Shown here piece after piece: positions 49,201 through 61,200 of a DNA stretch of 64,000 nucleotides. Each line of letters starts with the position of its first letter. Position 1 is the first letter of the stretch. The notes under the pieces were generated by a model. It was given only the letters and a program-made list of their open reading frames with translations. It ran no database searches and had not been told where the DNA came from. The translations under genes and the position numbers were made by a program. Source of the DNA: Vigna angularis (lineage: Eukaryota; Streptophyta; Magnoliopsida; Fabales; Fabaceae); NCBI RefSeq assembly GCF_016808095.1, contig NC_068976.1, positions 23,344,371 to 23,408,370 on the forward strand. The letters run 5' to 3'.

Positions 49201-52200
49201 GTCGTCTGTCCCACCAAAACTTCAAAATCCCGAATGTAATCGTCCACCGGCCCCGCCTGTTTAATGGCCGCCATCCTCTCATAGACTGACCCTCGAGTTC
49301 CCCCTCCGAACCTAATCACCATCGCTCTCTTCAACCCCTCCCAAGAATGGTTCTTGGTCTTCTCCCTCCAAAATCGAAACCAACTCCCTGCGTACCCCTC
49401 CATACTAATGAAAGCCAATTGTAATTTTTCTTCATCAGCCACTCTCTGAACTTCGAAGAAGTTTTCCGCCCTACTAATCCACGGGTATCATGTGTTGCAG
49501 CTCTTCCCCCTAAAGTGTTACATGACCGATTTGGCCATCCTCACTTTTCAAAGTTAAAAAAGATGTGTCCTGAACTTAGTGGTCTTCAAACTTTAGAATG
49601 TGAGTCTTGTCAACTAGGAAAACATGTTAAATCTGTCTTTCCTAAAAGGTCTCAATCAATGTGTAATTCTAGTTTTTCTATTATTCATTCTAATGTCTGG
49701 GGACCTAGTCACGTCTCTTCTTTTGGTTTTAGGTATTTTGTTACATTTATTGATGAGTATTCTAGATGTACTTGGGTTTATCTAATGAAAGATCGCTCTG
49801 AATTGTTACCCATCTTCACATCCTTTTTGAATGAAATCCAGAACCAATTTGGTAAGTCATTAAAATCTTAAGAAGTGATAATGCTAAAGAGTATTTCTCA
49901 TCCACTTTTTCTGCAATCCTTAGCTCCCATGGTGTTTTGCATCACTGGGGGATGCCATCTTAACTGCATGTTTTCTTATTAATAGGATGCCCTCCTCCTC
50001 TCTCAATAATAAAGTCCCTTTCTCCATTCTCTTTCCCAATGATCCTCTCTTTCACACCCCTCCTCGAGTCTTTGGTTGTGTATGTTTTGTTCACGACATG
50101 TCTCCGGGGCTAGACAAGCTCTTCGTTCGTGCGATCAAATGTGTCTTTTTGGGCTATTCTCGGCTTCAAAAAGGGTACCGGTGTTACTCTCCTGAAACCA
50201 AGAAGTACTACATGTCTACCAATGTTACATTCTTTGAACAGACACCTTTCTTCTCTCCATCTGTTCAAGATGTTCCTATCCTCCAACAAGTCCTTCCTCT
50301 TCCAGTGGTTGAGTCCAATATCTCCAATGTCTCAGTCAATCCAAGTCATGCTCAAGGTCCTCCCGAACCTTCCTCTCCACATATTGATATCTTCCGACAC
50401 AGTACTCCGATGGGTAGTCCTCTTCCAGAAAATGGTGGATCTCCTCCTTCGGATTCTTCTCCCTCACCGCCTCCTGGTGAAGATGATTCTGGTTGGCCCA
50501 TTTCTCTCAAAAAAGGTACTCGTTCCACTCGAAACACTCATCTCATTTATAATTTTCTTAGCTATCACATATTGTTGCCCTCCTTTTATTCCCTTTTATC
50601 CTCCGTGTCTTTTGTGATTATACCCAAAAATGTGAAAGAAGCACTTGACCACAGTAATACTTGGGAGCTTGTGCCACTTACCCCGGGCAAAAAGGATGTT
50701 GGTTGTCGATGGGTATATGCAATTAAAGTCAGCCCTAATGGTGACATTGATAGGCTAAAATCCCAGCTAGTTGCAAAAGGGTACACTTAGGTTTATGGCC
50801 TTGATTATTGTGACACCTTTTCTCCCATGGCTAAGATGACTACCATTCGTCGTTTCTTTGCAATGGCAGCAATTTGTCATTGGCCACTTCATCAATTGGA
50901 TATCAAAAATGCCTTTCTCCATGGTGATCTTGAAGAAGAAGTTTATATGGAGCAACCTCCTGGGTTTGTTACTCAGGGAGAGTCTGGTATGGTTTGCAAA
51001 TTGCACCGATCTCTATATGGGCTCAAGCAATCACCACGTGCATGGTTTGGAAAATTCAGCTCTATTGTTCAAAAATTTGGACTAAAACGCAGTGAAGCAG
51101 ATCATTCAGTCTTTTATTATCATTCGTCTCTCGGGAAATGTGTTTACTTAATAGTATATGTTGATGATATAGTCATTACAGGAAATGATACTGTTGGAAT
51201 ATCTCAATTGAAGGAGTACTTGTGTAGACATTTCCAAACCAAGGATCTTGGAAGCCTCAAATACTTCTTAGGCATTGAAGTAGCTCAGTCAAAAGATGGA
51301 GTTGTAATCTCCCAAAGGAAGTATGCTCTGGATATTTTGCAAGAAACAGGCATTATTGATTGTAGGGTTGACAGTCCTATGGACCCAAATCAAAAATTAA
51401 CAACAGAAGGTGAGTTATTCTCCTACCCGGAGAGATATAGGAGGCTAGTTGGAAAACTAATCTATCTCAGTATTACAAGGCCGGATCTATCTTTTGCAAT
51501 TGGAGTGGTTAGTCAGTTCATGCAAGCTCCATGTGTTGGCCATTGGAATGCTGTCATTTGCATTCCAAGGTATGTGAAAAAGGCTTCCGGGCAAGGACTG
51601 TTATATGAAGAAAAAGGAAGCCTTCAGGTATCAGGATATTGTGATGCCGATTGGGCAGGTTCTCCTATGGATAGACGATCTACTACTGGATATTGTGTTT
51701 TCCTTGGAGGAAACATTATCTCATGGAAAAGTAAGAAACAGAATGTAGTGGCTCGATCAACAGCTAAAGTTGAATATAGGGCAATGGCGTCACTAACATG
51801 TGAACTTATATGGGTGAAGCAGTTCCTTCAAGAGCTTAGCTTCTGTGACATCCAGAGTATGAAGATGTATTGTGATAACCAAGTTGTTCTTCACATTGCA
51901 TCAAATCTAGTGTTTCACGAGAGAACTAAACATATAGAAATTGATTGTCATTTTATTCGGGAAAAGTTATTGTCAAAAGAAATATGTACCGAGTTTGTTG
52001 GATCAAATGACCAACTCGCAGATGTGTTGACTAAGTCATTAAGGAGACCTCGGATTGAGTTTATTTGTTCCAAGCTTGGTACATACAATCTGTATGCTCC
52101 AGCTTGAGGGGGAGTGTTAGAATAATTACTGTTATATATCATCATTAAGGCTTGTCTGCTAGACCATTAATAAGTTGTACCTAGTTCTGTACCTAGAGGT

Positions 52201-55200
52201 CTAGTGCAGACTTTTGATGTTCCATGTACTCTTGTGTTTTCAATATATATAGAAGATAATGAGAGGGATATGTTAAGCCCTCAAGAATATATTTTATCAG
52301 TTTTAATCTCAAGTGAAATCACTTACCCTCTACTATTGTTAACTGTGTTGTACCATTCATTCTTCTTTTCAAGACAGAACCTGATTATGGATTTCTCAAG
52401 ACTTTTGGATGCACTTTGCTTGCCTTTTCTTAGACCATATAATGCAGACAAATTGGATTTTCAATCTCAAGAATGTCTCATCCCTGGATACCCAGCATCT
52501 CACAAGGGTAACAAATTCTTATCTCCTTTTGACCGACTTTACTTTTCTGAATATGTTATTTTAAATGAAAACAGGTTTCCCTATTTTGAACTCTTTAAAC
52601 CCGTTAAACCTGCTTCCACACCTTTTTCTACTATTTAATCCAATATGTCAATAATCTCATCACAGAAACCGTCTTCATCACCCGAACCACTTAACCTATT
52701 TCAAACTCTTCACTTATATATCCATCCGTACCCAATAAAATAATGCTTCTGATGAAACATGCAATGCTTACTAAAGCTTTATCTCCTACCAGATTTCTTT
52801 CTCTACCATTCAAACCCATTCCGGTTGATCTACTTACTGTGTCTCACCCACCCTGAGCTTGGGGTATCAGGTTTTAGAGATATTTCTCTTCCTATTTTCC
52901 TGAGTTGGTAGAGATATTTTTCTTTGTATATGATAGTGGGTGAAATCAATAACAACCATAAAAGTGTTTTTACTAAATAAAAGATGAGTGGTGATACAGA
53001 ACATTGACTTTTCCAGTTCGTAGAGTTGATGAGTGAGGAAGGTGTGGTGATTGGGTTGGCGAGATGTGTGATGAAAAGAGAAGAAAATGTGAGCATTTGA
53101 TGTTATGGAGACAGCCATAATTATTTTTTATGGGTCTATTTTTTGTTCTTTTAATTATTATAATAATAAATAATTAAAAAATATTGTTAATAATAATAAA
53201 TAAAATCATCTTTCTTTATCCTCAATTCTTTCCAACCAAAAAGTTTCTCCTTCCACTCAATTCTCATCTATTTCTCTTCTTTTCTTTTATATTCCACTCC
53301 CACTATTTTTTTCCCCTCTACCAAACGGAGCATTCAAGTTAAATCAGTGAATGGGGCAATGATGATAAATAACGTTAACTATTGAAGATAATCACAGTCA
53401 CGTTAATATAGGAAAAATTCGTTTGCATCCAATATTAAAAAGAAAGAGAAATAGAATTTCATCCCAACAAAATGCTCTCGTATATCTGATGATACACATT
53501 ATTAAAATATTACAACGCCACATATTACTGATTAAATTAAAAATACAACTATAGTTTACCCATAGCATGCTTTTCTGAGTTATGTCAACCACAACGCAAT
53601 AAGTGACAATAGGTTGGAACTGAATGAATATCAAAACGCAAGTGTTCTATAAACAATTTCAAAATTCACCTGGACACTATATTTGCTGAATGAAATATAT
53701 CCCCATGTCTTAGTTCTGCAATGACTCTCAATCGACTGTTTCAAATGAAGCAAAATGGTTAGAGATAACTGTATATAGCTAACTAAATATAGTAGTAATT
53801 GATATTAAGCCCAGAATTTTTTGTTAAGAACCCCATTGGAAAGGTAGAAATGAAAGAACGATTTATTTAGTGGCCAGAACTGAATAAAGCAAGGAAGGAG
53901 ACCTTCCTTAGTTAATACAAGATACAATTTCCTACATGACTGCTTTCTTCCTCACGAAGCAGTGCCTGGCTACAAAATCAAGGCCATCTAATTGAACCTA
54001 CTCGAATAATCTAACAGAAATCTTAACTGTTCCTAACCAATTTGACTCTCTTTCACTCTCAATGCAAAGTACCCTTTGACCCTCAAGTCCTAAAAACTGG
54101 ATATTTGAATAAACTGATAACTATACCTGTAGCGTGTGAAAGTTGTCAAGACTGACTGAAAATCTTCAAGACCAGCACTATAACCTTCTCGACTTATGAG
54201 ACTCATTTCCCTTTCTTGTTGGCTATGGGGCTTATCAGCTGCATGTCGTCGCTTTTGTAGGTAACACTCTTGTAGATCATTAAACTAGACCACGGGAAGG
54301 GAATAAAAAAGGAAAGGATTCAGGGAGGAAAAAGTAAACCAAGTTTATGGTTGCAAATTCAGAGATAAAAATAAAATAATAAAAAAAAAAGGTATATGCT
54401 AAAACTCTTTACAAAATTCATGACCAAAGTCACATGACAATAATAAAGAAACTACTTTTCTAAGCTAGCTAAGTTTTTAAAGGTATTTCGTTTCTATGAC
54501 TGATAAGACATTCATTTTAATTGAGATTGATTATAAATTTGTATCTCGAGAAATTGTATCATGATACATTGATATTTGTGTCTGTCTTAATTAGTTAATT
54601 CTAGTTATGGTCTCAAAAACAAAGCCTGCAAGGGTATTGAATTAGAGATAATTTGCTTAATGCATTACTAGCACTATTACATAAATATAACGTCTTTAGG
54701 TCAACGAGAGTTTCATAACATATGTGGCTGTCAATGTGCGTACAGCACAATCATGATACAGTTGAATCTTAAAGCATGACTCATAGATCTATATCTTATT
54801 GTCATCAATTTTATTTTTCTGTAAAATGATAAGTATCCTTTAAATCTGTTTCCTTGCTAAACTCCTCAATGTATACTACTTACACCACTTAGATCATTTC
54901 TTATTTTTTTTGCCTTTGTTGTCCAGACACATAGTTCACAGGAGCTCCATATTGATATTTGCTAACCATCTTTTTGCATACAAGCCATCCCTATTCAATA
55001 TCTACCCAATATACAGCTTTTAGAATTTAAAAAAACAAGATTTCTACCTTTTATCATGTCAACTAACTCTTTTAGCCTTCGCGCATCCTAAATTTGTAGC
55101 TGTCTTTTTAAGTTCTGTAGAACCAAACAGCCTGGGAGCTAAGTCTAAGTCTCTCCTAATATGTGCTATAGCCACATTAATTCAGAAGCTAGTGGCAACA

Positions 55201-58200
55201 TAAATGACCAAAAATTAAATATAAAAAATGAAGAGTCTAAGCTCAACTTGTGTTGATCAAGCAGAAAATTTCAACATTATTGTTCGTACATTTGAATGGG
55301 TCATGTTTATGAAAAAGTGCAGAACTACTTCTGGAATAAATGATTCCCAAAAATTACAATTTTTTTTAAAAAATTCGAAGTTAAGATTTAAATCTTTTTC
55401 CAAAATTATAATTGCTTTTACCCATCATGAAAATAAACTTATTCTGAGGCAAAAAGCTTTTAATAAAATATCTGAAACCAATTGACATAGAAATAAAAAT
55501 AGAAATGTAAAATTCTAGGCATGGAATATTAAACCAAGAAAACCTGTGTATGGACCCTCTTTTTTCTAACTAGGGCAAGACCCGATTGATTTATATGTGG
55601 TGAATCTGATCCAGTGACGGCATCCCTTCTCTGAACTCCATGCCCGTGAGAGTTAATTTGGGACTTTCCATCATTTTTCTTAGTATGGCTGCCTGACGAC
55701 AGCCCTCCTCGACGAAGATTTAGCGGACTAGATATAAGGCCACTGCTGCTTTTGTCCAGTGACGAATGCCACGATTTTCTTCCACCGGAATCATCAAGCA
55801 TTTGCAATTTTACAGAGTACCTGTCTCGTGCTCGATACAAATCCATTCTATGTTTCTCTACAGAATTAATGTCCTCTTTTATAAATTGGAGATCAGTTTG
55901 AACCTAAAAGTGAAAATTTCAAACACCAATTGTAGCAATAAGCAGAGATAAATGTAACAGAAATCAGTAGTACTATAAAGACCAACTAGTGCAAAAAGAA
56001 GAAAGAAAAATTGAAAATATTAGCAACTAAGCAATAATTTAGGGTAGAGAGAGATTGCAACCAGCACACCTCCTTCAACTCATCAACTTTTTGCTTGCGT
56101 AAGCAATGTAGGAAATCTAACAATATTTGCATATTTCTCTCTGCTTCTTCTTGCTCCATTTTTCTTTTCTTTTCAGCAAGAAGTGACAAAAGAGTGTCTA
56201 GCTCTTTAATTGTCACATCACAACCCTGTATTAAAAACATAAAAAACAGAAAAAGGAATCACAGACAAGATAAAGCATCAACGATATCCACAGTTTCATG
56301 TGAAACAGAAATATATAATAATCTAGTGATCTTCAATATTCTAAATTGTATGAGCTCCAAACAAAAAACGATATACAGCTGGTTCCACAACTTAAATAAA
56401 ATCCATTCCAAAATTATATTCAACAATAAAATGACATGAGTTAAAAACAAATATTACATTCCTTGATCTAGCCTAGTGACATACAATAAAAAATGCAAGA
56501 AATATATAGAGTAAAGAATGTCAAAAACCAATTTCAGACCAAAAGTTGTTAGCCCTGTTCAAATTATGGCTGTTATAGTATTGTACAGCAAACATAAAGC
56601 TGTTTCTGGGAGTACCTATCTATAGATTAAGGAACACAGGTTGTAACCTTCCTCTTTGAGCTGTACTTGTACACGTTCTTTTATAGATATACATGTACAT
56701 CAGCGGAGAATACACACAAATTTTTCAACATTTCAAGTTAGTATCAAGAGCCATGTCACCAGACCACCTCTTGTTCACTTTCTCCGGCAATCAGCTATTG
56801 CCGTTTTGTCTAATAAAGTCATGGTTAGGTGTGCCTTGAGGAGTGTGAGCCAACCTCAATGGTAGCCTGACCAAAAGCTCTTTGACATGTTGATTACCAC
56901 AGCCCCTCACCAAACGTGTGTGTCCCAAGGGTCGCCTTCACCACTCCAGCACCGGAATCACACCATATCACCGTTGTTCATTTCATCAACATCTTCTAGG
57001 TAGGTTTCTTCCCTTATCCTCCTAGTTCATTGCACACAACTCTCTCCCCTTATAGACAGGGTTTCTTCCCCTCATGGCGAGGTTTTCCCCCTCTCTCCTC
57101 AAATTTGTCTATGGGTATTGTCTTTGGAATGCCCACTAGTTTTTCTCCACTATTATCGCGACAAAGCTCAATTACAAAAGCTATTCATCTTAGTCCACAT
57201 TCATGGAGTCATGGTTCCTTGATCAAGGATATAGTGACCATTTGGTAAAGGAAGTTTATGTTGTTCCAAATGAAGAAAAATCTCAAAGGTAAATAATCGA
57301 TTTCCAATTACATGTTGCTTTATGACAGTCAGATGATCAGAATGTCTCAGAAATTCATAGATCCTTTAAGACATGTTCATTTTGGAAAAAAATGTGCCGG
57401 ATATTTCTAGTAATAAACATTCAACATCTCTCTGATGCAACTCAAAGAGTAGTCTCTCTCACATAGACCAATCACGATATGATCTCCCATGTAGCAAAGG
57501 CACTAGCAATAGAAGAAGAATTATCGAGATTTGTTGTGGCTAATTTATTGAAGAATGTCAACAAAAAATGTGATAAGTTATACATGGTCTTAATTCTAAG
57601 AATTCTATGCTCAGATTTTGATCATGTACATGACCAAATTTTAATTGGTGATCAAATTCTTTCAATGAACAACTTAGTCACTAAACTTCTTTGGGTGCCT
57701 ACCTTGTTGACAAATGAAAATTCAATTGAAGTTATTTACACATCAACAATGGTATCACAAGAAAGTGGAGGAGGTCAATGCAACCGAGTAGGACATAGTG
57801 ACTAGAGTGGTCATGCTCAATGTAGATACTGCAAAAGAATGGGTGTCATACGCAAGAGAGTTGGAACTCCTCGAATGGTTTTCTGACAAGGACTACCAAG
57901 AGTAACTAAAACATGTTTTTTTTCTCATCCTCTGTGGAAGCTCCTATGTCCATTCAACATGTTCTCCCTTTTCCAACCTTTAGTCCTCTATAGATTCCAA
58001 CTTTAATTCAAACCAATCTAACATTGCCCCGTGACCTTTCCTTACATACCAATGCAAGACACAACTCCTCCCACTCTTTCAAAAGTCTCGCATAATACAA
58101 ATCCTCCTCCAACACCTTCTCCTACCATGGATCCTTCTCCATCAACTCTCACATGAATCCACTTCAAATTGGTCTATTACTCTTAAGGAAAGGTATTTGA

Positions 58201-61200
58201 TCTACTCATAATCCATATCCTATTTATAATTTGTTGGGTTATCATCACTCGTCTACATTGTATTCTTCTTTTGCTTTTTCTTTGTTTGTCCCCATTGTTC
58301 TAAAATTATTCATGAGACACTTAATCATCCTAGATGATGACAAGCTACGATTGATGAAAAGCAAGCTCCTACAAAAAAGTGGCCCGTAAGAGATTGTTCC
58401 TCTTCTATTTGGAAAGAAGACTGTTAGAAATCCCACATCGACTAGAAATAAGGCTAATTTATAATATATAAGTGGATGCAAACCTCATCTTACAAGTCGG
58501 TTTTGTGGGGTTGATTTAGGCTTAAAGTCCACTTTTTAAGATGGTATCAGAGCTACTAGACATGCCACCATGCATGACGAAAAAGGAACAAATCCAGGAA
58601 AACAAGCGACCTTGACTCCTGAATTGCTACCATGTTGTTCCACCCGCTATCAAGTCGTTATTGGACCACCCATTAATGTCTAGTCTCACACTCGAGATGT
58701 ATATACCTTGACGTGAGGGGGGGTGTTGGAAATCCCACATCGACTAGAGATAAGGCTAATTTATAATATATAAGTGGGTGCAAACCTCACCTTAGAAGCC
58801 AGTTTTGTGAGGTTGAGTCAGGCTTAAAGTCCACTTCTTAACAAAGACTATTGGTTGTAAATAGGTCTATGCTAATAAAGTTGGACCTAATGGTGAAATA
58901 AATTGCCTTAAAGTTCGGTTGGTGGCAAAAGGATATATACAAATTTATGGACCTGACTACAATGACAATTCTATTGGTGAAAAACAAGCTCCTACAAGCA
59001 TTGGCACGTAAGAGCTTGTTCCTCTTCCATTTGGAAAGAATACTATTGGTTGTAAATAGGTCTATGCTATTAAACTTGGACCTAATGGTGAAATAAATTG
59101 TCTTAAAGTTTGATTGGTGGCCAAAGGATATATACAAAATTTATGGACCTGACTACAATGACAATTCTTTCTCATGGCCAAAATCAACATTGTTAGATGT
59201 TTTCTTGCAATGGCTATTATTGTCATTGGACACTTCCCCAACTTGATATTAAACTTTATGACATTAAACTTTATAACATTAAACTTTATGGTGATCTTGA
59301 GGAGAAAACTTACATGGAGAAATCTCCTAGATTTGTTGCTCGGTAAAAGTCTGGTGTTGTGATTCCACTAAGCAATAACCCCAAGCTTAATTTGGTAAAT
59401 TAAGTTATATTATGGAGGCTTTTGGATTGAAGCAAAGTGAGACAAATCATTCAATTTTCTATTTCCATACTTCTCCTAGGAAGTTTGTTAATATATTAGT
59501 CCATGTTGATACCACTAGGACCTCTCTAACCAAAGGAGCATTTAATTAGCCATTTTCAGACTAAAGATCTTGGTTTTTGAAATACCTTTTGGGTACCAAA
59601 GTTAGTCAATCATAGGAAAGTGTTATCATTTCACCAAGAAAATATGCTCTTGACATTCTATAGGTTAGTGAATTGCAAGCTTATTAATAGTCCCACGGAT
59701 CTTTTTGAGATGGTGTATGGGAGAGCTCCACCTTCCCTTAGTAGGTTCGTACCGGGGGAGACTCCAGTAGAAGCAGTGTCCCAGGATTTATTGACGAGGG
59801 ATGAGGCTATCAAACAGTTGAAATTTCATTTGAATCGAGATCAGGAGCTGATGGTGCAGCAAGCAAACAAAAAGAGACGACCAGCAGACATAGAGGTGGA
59901 GGACTGGGTTTACTTGAAGATTCGCCCTCACAGGCAGTCCTCTATGCCCTCAAGGCTTCATCCGAAATTAGCAGCTCGTTACTACGGCCCTTTTCAAGTG
60001 TTGCAGAAGGTGGGAGAAGTAGCGTATAAGCTCAAGTTGCCGGAAACAACTAGGATACACCCAGTCTTCCATGTGTCCCAGCTAAAGAAGGCAGTGGGCG
60101 AAAAGCAGGTGGAGAAGGAGCTGCCACCAGAGTTGCAGGCTGAAGGACCTTCCTTTCGCCCAGTCAAACTCCTGGACAGTAGACAGATTCAACAGGGAGA
60201 AGAACTGGTGCAGCAAGTTCTGGTGGAATGGCAAGAGGGAGGATGAGAAGGAGCAACTTAGGAGGATAGGAGTACTATGGAAGACCAATATCCTGAGTTC
60301 AACCTTGAGGACAAGGTTGTTAAAGGAGGGGAGAGTAATGTTAGAAGATGGAGAGTTTACGAGAGAAGGAATAAAACATTAAATGCCTAACTGCCTTAGC
60401 AGTTAGGAGGAGCGGGGTTATTGGTTGTATAAATAGCAAATAAACAATGATAGTTGTTTTGTTGATTGTTTGATTATAGTTCTAACAAGATTTGTCATCC
60501 TGAAGGGGGAGGTTAGGGTCTCTCTATTTTCCTATACATTGGATTCTTACTGTGATAATACAAGAAGAGGTTATTCATTCTTTCTGACTTGTTGATCTGG
60601 GGTGTTAGAGAGAGTTTTACCTGGGTTTCTTGATAGGAAACCTAACACAAGGATTGTTGTATGAAGACAAAGGAAATACTAAAATGAAGGGTATTGTGAT
60701 GAAGATTGGGTGGGTTATCCCATTGACTAAAGATTCACCATATGATACTGTGAATTCATTACAGGGAACATTGTCCCTTGGAAGAACAAGAAACAAAATG
60801 TTGTTTCCCAATCTGATGCAGAAGTTGGATATAGATCTATGGCTCTAGCTACTTGTGAACTTATGTAGATTAAACAACTCCTTCACGAGTTGAAATTTTG
60901 TGAAGTTGAGCAAATGAAGTTGTATTGTGCTAATCAAGCAGCCTTTCATATTGCTTTCAATCCTTTGTTTCATGAAAGAACCAAACACATAGAGATTTAT
61001 TGCCATTTAGTATTGGATTTATCAGCCACGACCAGCCTCCATACATTTTCACTATGTTCCTGAGAAGACCTAAAATTGAATTTATATGTTTCAACCATGG
61101 TGCATACAATTAATATGCTTTAGCTTGAGGGAGAGTTTTAAAAGTATGACTCCTCTGCAGCTTACATAAAGTTGTTTTTGGGATGTACTTGTACTCAGCT

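Larger units (their letters stand above)
49491..52311 (+). mobile_element. 5'-truncated Ty1/copia element in COP1 intron 6
   Basis: Read in order: GAG-pre-integrase and integrase core ([46 protein letters not shown]), integrase C-terminus ([17 protein letters not shown]), reverse transcriptase ([42 protein letters not shown]), RNase H ([32 protein letters not shown]). It ends with a purine tract and a TGTTAGAATAATTACTG 3' LTR at 52115-52311. Gag, protease and the 5' LTR are missing, and integrase is broken by stops and a deletion near 49,870-49,985. Order IN-RT-RH fixes it as Copia. Confidence 0.88.
47046..53669 (-). other. COP1 intron 6 (6.6 kb), filled with retrotransposon remnants
   Basis: Donor TCCAG|GTGAAT at 53669, acceptor ...GTTGCAG before 47045. 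Contents are a decayed Copia element flanking on both sides, a truncated gag element (minus), and a 5'-truncated Copia element (plus). 47046-47840 and 52940-53669 hold no recognised feature. Confidence 0.85.
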
